Assembly (NCBI GenBank): GCA_003427395.1
Contig: BFEA01000151.1
Span: 2,706,476-2,727,506 of the forward strand
Source: Chara braunii
Taxonomy: Eukaryota; Streptophyta; Charophyceae; Charales; Characeae
DNA length: 21,031 bases
Direction: 5' to 3'
A model generated the notes under the pieces. That model was not told where the DNA came from. It saw only the letters and a program-made list of their open reading frames with translations, and did no database searches. The translations under genes were made by a program, and so were the position numbers. Every line of letters starts with the position of its first letter. Positions within the stretch are counted from its first letter, which is position 1. Shown piece by piece: positions 1 through 8,800 of this stretch.

Positions 1-282
1 AAATCCTTCAAGGGACAAAGCGTGTATGGACAACTTCCATAACATATAAGAACTTCGACGCTTTTCGGGTGGGTACCCGTACTATGTGCAATGAGATTTC
101 ATGACTCAAAACGATTGGAAATCATTTTCTTCGATCCACTCGGACTTCCTTTCAGTTTGACATACAGTAACGGCCTACTCATATTTGTTCGGCCAAAACT
201 GGTGACACATCCATCTGACGTAAGGTCTTTGTTGAAATCATCGGGGACAGACGCACAATCGAAGCAAGTCATTGCTTCATAA
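1..282 (+). pseudogene. Unassigned reading-frame fragment, faintly adenain/Ulp1-like
   Basis: Frame 1 is open from 43 to 282, after an in-frame TAA at 40-42, with its first ATG at 91; it ends at a TAA. The stretch around 115-150 reads RLEIIFFDPLGLP, which resembles the strand that carries the catalytic acid in adenain/Ulp1-type cysteine proteases (a hydrophobic strand followed by FDP or DS and then a small residue). No catalytic His can be seen upstream, and no Gln or Cys-Gly motif follows before the stop, so this can only be a fragment if the resemblance is real. It sits 27 bases before the H3-like frame on the same strand. The assignment is a weak inference; it may be chance. Confidence 0.25.
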
Positions 283-308
283 CCGAAAACATGTAAAGAG
301 AAACTCTT

Positions 309-764
309 GTGACAAATGCAAATGTTAAAGCGAAGAAAAACTCGCCTCCGGGAAAAACCAGTCTTCAAGAAATTTTATGCTTGCAACGAAATGTGACAAC
401 ACAGATTCCCAAGATTCCGTTTTACCGGTTCATTCACGAAGTAATGCAAGATAGAAAAGCGGATGCTCGTGTGCATTTGGCTGCGCTCCAGACTCTCCAT
501 GAGTACTCTGAACAGTGGCTGACAGGATCGTTTCAAGATGCTATTTTGGTTGCATCTTGCGCAAACCGTGTGACAATCCTTCCAAAGGATCTCCACACTG
601 TCATTATAATACGGAATGATGAAGTTGCTCATGGTTGGAATAATAAAACTGTGAAATGTATACCACCAGCAACTTTAGTCAGTTATCAGAGAACTTGGCT
701 AGAAAGGATGCAGAAGAGACAGAAAGGAGGAAAAAGTGATGTAGATGAATCTAGAGAGAGTTAA
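309..764 (+). CDS. Divergent histone H3-like protein with C-terminal extension
   Basis: This 151-codon open frame carries a histone H3 fold. Residues about 14-104 align to canonical H3 without a gap: PGKTSLQEI matches the PGTVALREI region, PKIPFYRF matches the RKLPFQRL region, and QD, LHEYSEQWL and RVTILPKD (residues 87-94) match the alpha-2 and alpha-3 landmarks. Loop 1 has no insertion, which argues against a CENP-A-type variant. Many usually invariant residues differ. The N-terminal tail is only about 12 residues (KAKKN), with none of the usual ARTKQTARKS-type modification sites. Residues 105-151 form a basic and polar C-terminal extension that core H3 lacks. No ATG precedes the fold: the frame opens after TAA 294-296 and the first in-frame ATG (444) is internal, so an upstream exon or a lost start is likely. 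If expressed, it would be nuclear and could pair with an H4-type partner. H3 family membership is firm; function is unknown. Confidence 0.82.
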   Translation: MTNANVKAKKNSPPGKTSLQEILCLQRNVTTQIPKIPFYRFIHEVMQDRKADARVHLAALQTLHEYSEQWLTGSFQDAILVASCANRVTILPKDLHTVIIIRNDEVAHGWNNKTVKCIPPATLVSYQRTWLERMQKRQKGGKSDVDESRES

Positions 765-834
765 CCATGTACAAGTAAAAAGTGTAGGATTGTTGACTTG
801 TTAGGTCATTGCGGACAAAGAGACAAAGATGTTA

Positions 835-899
835 GAAAGGTGGTTCCGCAATTTTGTATGTTCGGATATGTTGTTGGAGTGGAGCTTCACCATCTTTCC
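835..899. repeat. Hairpin repeat copy 1
   Basis: The left arm GAAAGGTGGTT (835-845) is complementary, with two mismatches, to CACCATCTTTCC (888-899). The unit is preceded by GATGTTA and followed by CATACGATTC and a T run, then by (AG)n. The same following sequence recurs after copy 4. Confidence 0.75.
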
Positions 900-921
900 A
901 TCATACGATTCTTTTTTTTGT

Positions 922-963
<42 letters not shown>

Positions 964-967
964 GAGA

Positions 968-1004
<37 letters not shown>

Positions 1005-1036
1005 TGTGTGTGTGAGAGAGAGAGAGAGAGAGTGTC

Positions 1037-1067
<31 letters not shown>

Positions 1068-1109
1068 AAGAGCGAGAGAGACAGAAATAAAGAGAAAGAG
1101 TGATGTTTG

Positions 1110-1149
<40 letters not shown>

Positions 1150-1151
1150 TT

Positions 1152-1221
1152 GAAAAGGTGGTTATGCGGTTTCTTATGTTCGGCCATTATGTTATAGTGG
1201 ATGAAGCCTAACCACCTTTCC
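1152..1221. repeat. Hairpin repeat copy 2
   Basis: The left arm GAAAAGGTGGTT (1152-1163) faces the right arm AACCACCTTTCC (1210-1221) around a 46-base loop. The unit lies directly after an (AG)n tract. Its 3' flank (GTCGCTCAGTTCCTCG) is shared with copy 3, so copies 2 and 3 are a recent local duplication of about 95 bp. Confidence 0.8.
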
Positions 1222-1304
1222 GTCGCTCAGTTCCTCGTACTCAAGGGGGAGAGAGGGGGGGGGGGGGGGGGGAAGAGAGAGAAAGAGAGAGAGAGAGAGA
1301 TGTT

Positions 1305-1370
1305 GGAAAGGTGGTTACGCGTTTTCGTACGTTCGATCATGTCGTTGTAGTGGAGCCTAACCACCTTTCC
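1305..1370. repeat. Hairpin repeat copy 3, perfect 12-bp arms
   Basis: GGAAAGGTGGTT (1305-1316) and AACCACCTTTCC (1359-1370) are exact reverse complements separated by 42 bases. This is the best-preserved copy and defines the ends of the unit. It lies directly after a G18 run and an (AG)n tract. Confidence 0.85.
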
Positions 1371-1466
1371 GTCGCTCAGTTCCTCGCACCCAAAGAGGGG
1401 GGCGAGAGAGAGAGAGAGAGAGAATAAAAAATAAAAAAAAGAGTGATGTTTGAATACACACATACA

Positions 1467-1505
<39 letters not shown>

Positions 1506-1991
1506 TTAATGGCAAAGAAGTAGATGTTACTAAGAAATGAAAGGTATTGGAGCTGTCTTACTCTGCTGTGGTTGTCTTATATAACAATTCATCATCCTTG
1601 AGATGCTCATCGAAATTGTATGTCGCCTGTGTCAACAGAATGCGCACAAATTCAACCGATAAAAAACCGTGGTTGAAAATCATGAGCAAATAAACAGTAC
1701 GGCCAAATACCTTCCAGGTGGCCTGCTTCTGCCTTTTTTTTTTTTTTTTTTTCGCTTCCTAGGAAAACATTTTTGTGGAATGCCTAAGTCCTGGGGACGA
1801 TATGAGCACCCTCCGAACTTCTTTTTTTTCCCTCGGGCCCCTCTCCGAATTTATGCCTTGCCATCATTTGAAAAAGCTGCATTTAGAAAAAGGAAAAAAA
1901 AAAAAGAAAGAAAAAAAGCTCCATTCTATTAGTGGTGAGCTGTACCTTTTGGAATCTGGGTCTAGCGTCCGTCTTTTTTTTTTTTTTTTTT

Positions 1992-2006
1992 NNNNNNNNN
2001 NNNNNN
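1992..2006. other. Assembly gap (15 N)
   Basis: Fifteen N separate a T18 run from a 53-base (AG)n tract. The true length of this junction is unknown, since short-read assembly fails across such repeats. Copy 4 of the hairpin repeat is on the far side. A second single N is at 12885 within a G-rich run. Confidence 0.95.
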
Positions 2007-2060
<54 letters not shown>

Positions 2061-2078
2061 GAAGACAAAGAGAAGTTT

Positions 2079-2143
2079 GAAATGTGGTTGTGCAATTTTC
2101 TATGTTTAGCTATGTTGCTGAGGCGGAGATTCACCACCTTTGC
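2079..2143. repeat. Hairpin repeat copy 4
   Basis: The arms GAAATGTGGTT (2079-2089) and CACCACCTTTGC (2132-2143) are imperfect complements. The interior (TGCAATTTTCTATGTT) matches copy 1 closely, and the 3' flank CATCGTACGATTC also matches copy 1. Confidence 0.7.
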
Positions 2144-2247
2144 ATCGTACGATTCCTGCTTTTGTTTCTGAGAGAGAAAGAGAGATCAATGTACGACTCC
2201 GTCTTTCGCTTGAAAGATAGAAAGGGATATAGAGAGAGAGACATGTT

Positions 2248-2313
2248 GGAAAGGTGGTTATGCAAGTTCATATGTCAGACCATGTTGTTGAAGCGGACTC
2301 TCACTGCCTTTCC
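2248..2313. repeat. Hairpin repeat copy 5
   Basis: GGAAAGGTGGTT (2248-2259) faces CACTGCCTTTCC (2302-2313). The left arm is identical to that of copy 3, while the right arm has drifted. A GAGAGAGA stretch lies just upstream and (GT)n/(GA)n downstream. Confidence 0.75.
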
Positions 2314-2379
2314 ATCGTTTTGTTCTTGGTTCTATTTTTTCTTTTTTTGACTATGTGTGTGTGAGAGAGAGTGTGTGTA

Positions 2380-2430
<51 letters not shown>

Positions 2431-2741
2431 CAGAGAGTATATTTTATCAACCATATAATTTTTTGCTTTTTGTAAAATAAAAGTATGACGCGGTTTCTTT
2501 GTGTCTAGGGTTGATGTTGCTATTGAAGTCACTTTAACAATGATCGAATTGTAATAATCCAAGTATTGTCACTTACACATGTGAATGTACAAGATTATAG
2601 GATAAAATGTTGCTCACTGGTGTAGTGATGTCCCATTGGCAGTATTTGTAACCTTCAACCGACAAATGAGAGAGTGAGAAAGATGAATTGTTTATTGTGG
2701 TTAATGACAACGTTGGTTGTCACCACGTGCATGCATAGCAG

Positions 2742-3418
2742 ATGGACATAACGCTTGAACAACGCACACGTGCATGGAAGACGGTGCTCAAGTATGCGAA
2801 GGAAGGCGTTGACTACGAAATCGAAACGAAGTTGGACATACCTGCATATTTTGATTTGTGCATTGAGACTGATAGAACAATGACACGGAATGGTGATAGG
2901 ATGCGTGATGTGTTAGACTTCTTGTCAAAAGTGAGATGTGCTAATCCACCTACCGAGATAGTGGCAAGGGGTCTGGGGCACAACATTCCAAGTCACAAGT
3001 TTGAAAACCTAGCAGAGTGGTTTTATAATCAAAACGAAATCGATAAGTCAAAATCATGCACAGAGGGTTCACACGAGAAACGACGTTGGAAAGCGGATTT
3101 GAAAAAGAGAGTGAAAGGTCACGGATTCTTTGTCACTTCCGGAGGGTTGTTGAGAGCAATCTGTGTGCTTGAGGGTTGTTGACGCTTCTTCACTTCCGGA
3201 GGGTTGTTGAGAGCAATTTGTGTACGTCTGCGAATCGTACACACACCACTTTTACGTATTTGGCCGGTGTGATTGAAATATTGGAAGAATTGAAAGATGT
3301 GTTAGAATGTAATACAACAGATTCTTTTAATTCACAGTCAATAACGGAGAAGGCTTTTGCGAAGTCCCTAGACACCCTTGCGAGCTTTAGAAAGGATGAT
3401 GTGTGTGTTGGGAATTGA
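2742..3418 (+). pseudogene. Broken gene with an H2A-like histone fold
   Basis: The frame opens at ATG 2742 and encodes about 120 residues I do not recognise, then a basic stretch (KKRVKGHG) leading into FFVTSGGLLRAICV (3126-3167). This aligns without gaps to the H2A alpha-1 region (GLQFPVGRVHRLLRK). A TGA (3180-3182) follows, then a second copy of alpha-1 (3186-3227). After a one-base frame change near 3220-3236, YLAGVIEILEELKDVLECN (3257-3313) matches H2A alpha-2 (YLAAVLEYL...), and SITEKAFAKSL (3338-3370) matches the alpha-3 start (RIIPRHLQLAI), again without gaps. The 57-bp duplication and the frameshift break the gene. The canonical H2A docking tail is not apparent after 3400. The family call rests on moderate similarity across three helices. 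The N-terminal extension is unusual for H2A. The H3-like frame lies 2 kb upstream on the same strand. Confidence 0.55.
3127..3226. repeat. 57-bp tandem duplication
   Basis: A block of about 40 bases containing CACTTCCGGAGGGTTGTTGA occurs at 3134 and again at 3191, a period of 57. The second copy lacks the TGT before CACTTCC and differs at two later bases. Since 57 is a multiple of three, the copies share a frame, but the linker between them brings in a TGA stop at 3180-3182. Confidence 0.9.
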
Positions 3419-4024
3419 TGCGTACTGAATGCAATGCAAGAGACGAAACAACCATGTCAGCAACAGGCGAGGGAACAAGTTTCGAAGTTGTTGTCGATAG
3501 CGGATGTGAAACGCCTCTAGCATGCTTAAGTTTTGGTTTGGGGTACAAATACAAAGAACCGAAAGCCATGGGATTTGTAGAAAGTGAAAATGAGGGAGAA
3601 CAGTGCGAGGACGACACGGATGATATTGACAGTGTGAACGAACTTGAAAAATTTTGCGACGATCACGAGGATGGAGGATCGGATCCGGAGAAAGGATGAT
3701 GTTTGGCGATTTTTCGTTTAGCATCCGCATTCGAAGAACGTCCTTCGAAAATTATCATTTGTTATACAGATACTGGGAATGCGTTTTTTTGTCGATGTTA
3801 TCCTATTTGCATAAGAAAGGCAAAGATCTTTCGAAGGGCGAAAAAAAATGGAATGTCTTGCGCTTGCTCATGGTTTGAATGTAAGACCACATTGTAATGA
3901 CACAATATCCATGATGCAGACTGCTGGCCGTGTGACAAGAGAGGACTTGGCAAGTGACGAAAAAAAGAGTAGTCTATGTTTTAGGCGTAAGAGGAAGGGA
4001 AGGAGTAGTGACGATAAGGAGTAG
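3403..4024 (+). pseudogene. Unrecognised acidic protein, interrupted
   Basis: In frame 1 a protein of about 98 codons ends in an acidic stretch (NEGEQCEDDTDDIDSVNE) and a TGA at 3697-3699. The same frame continues as CLAIFRLASAFEERPSK and a Cys-rich piece (CRCYPICIRK). At an A8 run (3841-3848) the plausible coding frame shifts by one, giving MECLALAHGLNVRPHCND, then a basic serine-rich end (FRRKRKGRSSDDKE) that stops at TAG 4022-4024. I do not recognise the protein. An acidic segment next to a basic tail suits a nuclear or nucleic-acid-binding protein, but that is inference. It follows the H2A-like fold closely and may be its C-terminal continuation across another frame change. Confidence 0.4.
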
Positions 4025-4515
4025 GTACAATTAAGAATTTGAGACCGAACAAATGGTTTGGTAGACAATATCAGACATTGTATTGAAAATCGTACAACTT
4101 CTTGTACTTGTCAAACTTCATTGGAGTATTTGCGGACACCTTACCTCACATAAAGCAAGAAACAACTACAATTTTCGCATTGTGCGACGGTTTTTTGTCG
4201 AGCAAAGATTTTGTTATATTATTAATTCTCCTTGTCCATACCTTCAGTAATCGCTGCTCGTTCAAAGAAAAAAATATTGTTTATGATATGTTATTTCTGA
4301 ATAGACAATTGATGACAGGGATATGGTCAGAATCGTACTTTTTCAAGAATATTAAGAGTGATATATTATTATACAACTGCAAATATAATGAATAAATGTT
4401 TTCCTTCATATCTTTGAGGATATCATTAATGTGTATTGGGGGATTCATGTATGTTGTACAGATTATTACAACTTTTCGGTGTGGAGATTTGAAATCTTAT
4501 TTACAGTGGTGCCTA
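4025..4515. other. AT-rich stretch with no recognised gene
   Basis: This stretch contains short AT-rich open frames (for example 4102-4395) with no recognisable motif and hydrophobic, low-complexity composition. It precedes the transposase start and could hold its promoter. No TATA box or terminal repeat can be singled out with confidence. Confidence 0.5.
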
Positions 4516-7108
4516 ATGTCAGACCGTGACAAAAGCATTGTGTCATGCCACGATTGCGGTCCCAATTTTACATGTACAAGTTTGATGGAGTCACATAGAT
4601 CAAGGGGTTGCTTAGTTGAAACACTGCAAAACTCACGTGACGAGAATCAAAATCTCATCAATGTTTCATCTTCTAGCGATGAGGGTAATGAAAATGCAAT
4701 GAACACGGAAGACAACGAGAATGGTGGACCAATCATCGACGACTACGTAGAGTCAGACAACATGGAAAATGCAAACGAATTCCCCTCATAGTATCGTCTG
4801 GCTGTTGTGATATGTTCAGCAAGAGGAGGGTTGGGATTGTCAGATGCAAATATTGACGCGTTACTTTCCGTTCTTCAAAACCCTTCTTTCGATGTTGGTC
4901 GTCTACCATATAAAAATTCGCGCATGTTCAAGTCTTGGTTACGTGAGAAGAACATAGACCATTCTTGGCAGCAGACTGACATGCGGGCACATGATTAACC
5001 CATAGAAGCGAAGACTCGTCTTTGGTGGCGTAAATGGGATGTCGCTTTTGAGAGTTTGCTCAGACAGGCATTGATAAGTGATAGCAACTACACGCTAGAA
5101 GCAGAGGAAGTAGGTGATGAAAACGAGATAATGATAAAAAATGAGAAATCAACACGCTTTTGGAAAGGAGCACAAAAAATAGTGCGGATCGACAAGGGAT
5201 TAGATTTTAATGGACGAGTAAGGTATGTCGTCCCGTTCACTTTGTATTCCGATAAAACTCATGTAGTTGGTCGGATGAAAACAAATACTTACCCTGTCAT
5301 GTTGTCACTCTCGGATAGACCAGAACATGCGACATTACTCGCTTATTTGTCAATTCTTCATACCGTGCGCAACGCGGGGATGGACTCATCAAGCATCCGC
5401 ATTTGTTCAAAGGAAAAGACGTGTATTTTATGATAGTTTGAGCATTATACGAAAAAATGTCAAAACTCATTCTCATGACGGTATGCAACTTGATCTCTCA
5501 CGATATGGGCAAGTCACTATACATCCATTGCTACTGAACTATGTGCAAGATCATCCAGAAAGATGCCTTATCGCTCTTGTTAAGAATGGTAGGTGCCCAA
5601 ATTGTATCATGCCAACGGAGAAGTTACATAAGCACATGGACTTCAGCACCATTGTACGGACCGAGAACGTGGATCGTAGTATTATGCACGATATTCATGA
5701 AGGTACCGATGCCGCTGCACGGCAGCGAGCAAGAGATACAACGTTTGAGTGGGGTATGCATTAGGAAGGAGTAGTCAATGGTTTGTGGGGATTTTATCAG
5801 GGTCGTTTGAATAATATATTGATGTTGGATAATCATTATGCACTTCAACCGGATCGAATGCACACTGTAGATCACTGTATTTTCGAGCATATGGTAGAGG
5901 GTTTGAAAAATATATGTAAGTCTTTCCAAAACACGACCACGATGCTTGGAGAGTTTGATGCTCGGTTAAAGAAAATAAGCAATAGAGTAAACCGCACATT
6001 TCAAAAGTTTATATTGCCGGTTGCAACGGGAGTTGATTATTTCATTCGTGAGGGTCGTTTTGAAGCGAAGCAAAACCGAGCTGTTATGATTGTCATCTTA
6101 TTCATCGTGCACAACTTTCTAGATCATGCAGGAGGACGCGACATTGTGAAATGGTGCGAAATATTTATTAAATACTATGCCAGTATGTTTCGCGTCACAA
6201 AACACACAAAGCAGTCTCTCGATATGTGCGACATTCTTTTGGCTGAATATATGAACTTCACGAATAGTCGTTTTAGCCACTTACAAAAGTTGAATTGGAA
6301 TATAACTAAAATGCACGACATGAATAAATTCAGAGCAACCGTCGAGCGATCTGGAATCACAAACAGTTTTGCAGTTGATATTTGGGAGCACAATCATATC
6401 CGTTTCTGCAAAAATCCGTATGGAGCATCGAATCGTAGAAACCCTTCAAAACAAATAGTGCGGCACATCCAACAAGAAGAGAACTAGAGAAGAAGAGAAC
6501 TGGTCAACAGTTTGGAAGTAGAGCGAACAAGTTGTAATGTAATCGCATTAACCGACCTTGCAACACTGAGGTTAGTACGGTTTAGACTGAACGATAGTAA
6601 TATTTTGGGGCAAGTAACACCAATGTCGGCCGAAGTTATTCGCTTGCTGCTTCACCTGCCACAACGACATCAATTTGAGGAATCTTTGAGGTCATACACA
6701 ACAGAGCAAGGTATCGATGATATCGATGACTCAACCACTATATGTCATAGAGCGCATGTTGCACTTGCCTGCACACACGATGGTTTTATTCAAGGAGCAG
6801 ATGTGCAAGTCGCAAGAGCAACAGACTTCTTCCACGACCACGAGGTAAGGTGTGATGTGAGTGTAAGGGGTGACAACAATGATGCGTGGTACGTTTTTCT
6901 AGCATTGTTATTTGTGCTATAGTGTCAGGGAGAGGAAGGAGCCACGAAGATGGAATGCACATTTGTCCAATGGTACAAAGATTGCAGGATGAACTTCGTC
7001 AACCAAACGACATGTAAATTGGTCCAGTGGGAAAGACACAGAGACGCACAAATGAGTAGTATCATCGATATATGCACGATTATTTAACCGGAGCATCTGG
7101 TGCCGTAA
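4516..7108 (+). pseudogene. Plavaka-type (CACTA/EnSpm-related) transposase, near full length, inactivated
   Basis: This is a DDE transposase that would cut and paste its own element. From ATG 4516 a C2HC zinc finger is visible (Cys 4546, Cys 4555, His 4594, Cys 4609), then an acidic linker, GLSDANIDALLSVL (from 4834) and the Plavaka landmark FTLYSDKTH (5236-5262). After one frameshift near 5380-5400 come a Cys pair in RCPNC (5591-5605), DRMHTVDHCIFEHM (from 5852), WNITKMHDMNKF (from 6296), WEHNHIRFCKNPYGASNRR (6383-6440) and the C-terminal pair FVQWY and PEHLVP (to 7105). The natural stop is TAA 7106. In-frame stops at 4789, 4996, 5762, 6485, 6920 and 7085 inactivate it, yet the order and spacing of the motifs are intact, which means fairly recent decay. 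Family assignment comes from recognised motifs; catalytic acids were not assigned one by one. Plavaka is best known from fungi. Confidence 0.8.
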
Positions 7109-8001
7109 TTCAAGCGTGCAAATTTTAATAATGAAATGGACCGAGCAGTAAAAGAAGAAGGCTTATTTTTTGTGAACAGGTTCACAACCATTGTATAAGT
7201 TTCTCTTCAAAAATAGAATGCGGTATCTTATATGTTGTCGGTGTGCGTTGCGTTATAATTTGCAGGTCAGACGGTTGTACAACCTTGCCTTCTTCAAACA
7301 ATAGAAGAATGAAATTCACGTGCGGCAGAAACAATGAAGTAAATAACAAGCGTATTGGTGGACTTCAATCAACACGAAGACAAGACGTCACCAACAACAA
7401 AAATCAGGCACAATCATCATCATTGTGCGACAAGCTGATGGGAGCACATGACGATACTGCTGCATACGACGCAAATACGTGACACGTTAGTCCCTCGAAA
7501 GCGCACCAGATCACCTCACGGCCCCTTGTCAGACAAAGGGGAAGAAGTCGAAGGCGGTGCGCGAAGCAGGCCACGAATATGAACAAGGTTAATGAGTGCA
7601 CTAAAATTCTCAGATGTGACAGAGAATGCAACAAGAATGTGCTCACAACAAGATAAAGAAGTGAAGAAAGACAAAGAGGTTGGGGCGCAGTTCAAATAGT
7701 GGAAAGGAAAAGGAGTCAGGAACGTTCGTACTCAGGGCGTAAAAGAAATGAAACGACAGGGTAAGCACACAATATCTGAAAAGAAAGACATTACGGGTGG
7801 TGGAACGTCCTCAACAACACAAAGGCGGTTTTTCAACGTAGCAAGAAAATCGAAGCAGGGAAGAAGATTCCTAAATTCTTAAAGACATTGACAGTCGATG
7901 TGATACAAAGGATGTATCATAAACCTATAATAACGTTGTCAATAGATACGTAGGGACTCAGTCCGGTACGAAGCTTAGCGGATGGACATGCACATCGACC
8001 T
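7109..8001 (+). other. Degenerate region between transposase and protease
   Basis: Only short basic, Asn/Lys/Gln-rich frames are present, such as 7243-7482 (RRQDVTNNKNQAQSS) and MNKVNECTKILRC near 7579-7656. They look like remnants of a low-complexity coding region on the + strand, perhaps a second element gene. No domain is recognisable, and nothing supports a gene call. Confidence 0.4.
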
Positions 8002-8681
8002 TTGGAGGCAAGGGAGGAAGGCGGGTTGCAAGAAAGTGACAGTGAGAAAGAGACATTGTGGGAGATGGTGCTTCAGCGAAACAGATTGTCGAAAGAGAAT
8101 CAGTCCGAAAGCAGGGGGAAAGAGTGGCAAGCGATGTGGAGATGGGAGTATGAGATGTTGAAAATCAGGAGGTCGAAAAACAAGAGCAAGAACAAGTAAA
8201 TATAGAAGCAGGCTCTTGCAAGACGTCTTGCACAACAGCATATGAGGACATGTGCGTGAAGAGTGCGGAGGAAGAGACGAGCAAGTACGCAAATGACCAT
8301 ATTTCAAGTGCTAACCAGCAGGTGAGAACAGTTACAATCGAAACAATTACAAACGATGAGATTGTTGAAACAAACACGAACCGCCTATTCGCAATTGAAA
8401 CGAAAGAAGGGAACTGTGATAGAATACAAAATACGACACGACAATCTCAGATGTCACAGAATACAACAAAGGTCAAAGCCAACACTACTGAAGAACAAAC
8501 AGTTCTGGGACCTAATGCAATTAAAGAAGATATAACTCATCGCATAACCGAAGTCGACTGTGATGAGAGAGCAGCAGTACTGAACCGTCATTCAACAGAG
8601 GGTATTCCGGACATCGACTGTCATCATCCACAGGTGGTCAGGTCAAACGCACATAGTTGTGATGATAGTAAACAATTATAG
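8002..8681 (+). pseudogene. Glu/Thr/Asn-rich reading frames upstream of the Ulp1 protease
   Basis: Two frames succeed each other. The one at 8002-8199 is charged (EEGGLQESDSEKETLWEM, then a basic KIRRSKNKSKNK end), and 8250-8681 is polar, with many Thr, Asn and Glu and a Cys/His sprinkling near its end (DIDCHHPQ). Neither matches a family I know. They lie directly before the protease frame (8801) on the same strand. Many transposon Ulp1 proteases have long disordered N-terminal parts, so these are probably broken pieces of one. This is an inference from position and composition. Confidence 0.4.
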
Positions 8682-8800
8682 AACGAGGATGAAGTCGGCG
8701 GGATTGTGCAACATATGATGATATCGAATATGGAAGCTCATCATAGTGTAAAAAATATTGTGGTGTAGAGAATTGCGATGTTCCAGCTGCAGGAGATGGT

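Larger units (their letters stand above)
829..2440. repeat. GA/GT microsatellite array interleaved with five hairpin repeats
   Basis: Long (AG)n tracts lie at about 925-960, 1115-1147, 1275-1300, 1398-1424 and 2007-2059, with mixed (GT)n/(GA)n blocks at 961-1085 and 2351-2440 and (AC)n/(AG)n at 1456-1504. Poly(T) runs occur at 1734-1752 and 1974-1991. Between the GA tracts are five related 65-70 bp units with inverted ends. Open frames on either strand here are translated dinucleotide repeats (RE, SL or VC runs) and are not genes. Positions 1505-2006, apart from the homopolymers, show no recognisable gene. Microsatellite-flanked repetition like this suggests local expansion by slippage and unequal exchange. 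Confidence 0.9.

Noticed and set aside
309-764. CENP-A/CenH3 identity for the H3-like frame
   Set aside because: Loop 1 has canonical H3 length with no insertion, and the extension is C-terminal; nothing specific to CenH3 is visible.
801-1187. Minus-strand and plus-strand open frames through GA/GT tracts (SLSLSL, REREREV, VCVCV)
   Set aside because: They are translations of dinucleotide microsatellite with no other sequence content; (GA)n and (GT)n lack stops in several frames by construction.
2742-3060. Possible TFIIS N-terminal (LW-type) domain in the first 100 residues of the H2A-like frame
   Set aside because: A loose helical pattern (VLDFLSKV ... LAEWFYN) is seen, but the key spacing and conserved Gly-Lys positions of that domain do not fit well enough.
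2580-4100. CACTA-type terminal inverted repeats of the Plavaka element
   Set aside because: CACTG/CACTA-like words occur (for example near 2616), but no matching inverted partner could be found downstream of 9955 by reading.
5297-6393. Minus-strand frames overlapping the transposase
   Set aside because: They have no motifs and lie antisense to well-supported transposase segments.
4789-7087. Alternative genetic code (TAA/TAG read as Gln)
   Set aside because: The expected residue at several stops is not Gln (Arg is expected before PEHLVP), the integrase and protease frames also contain TGA, and frameshifts coexist. Decay explains the data more simply.
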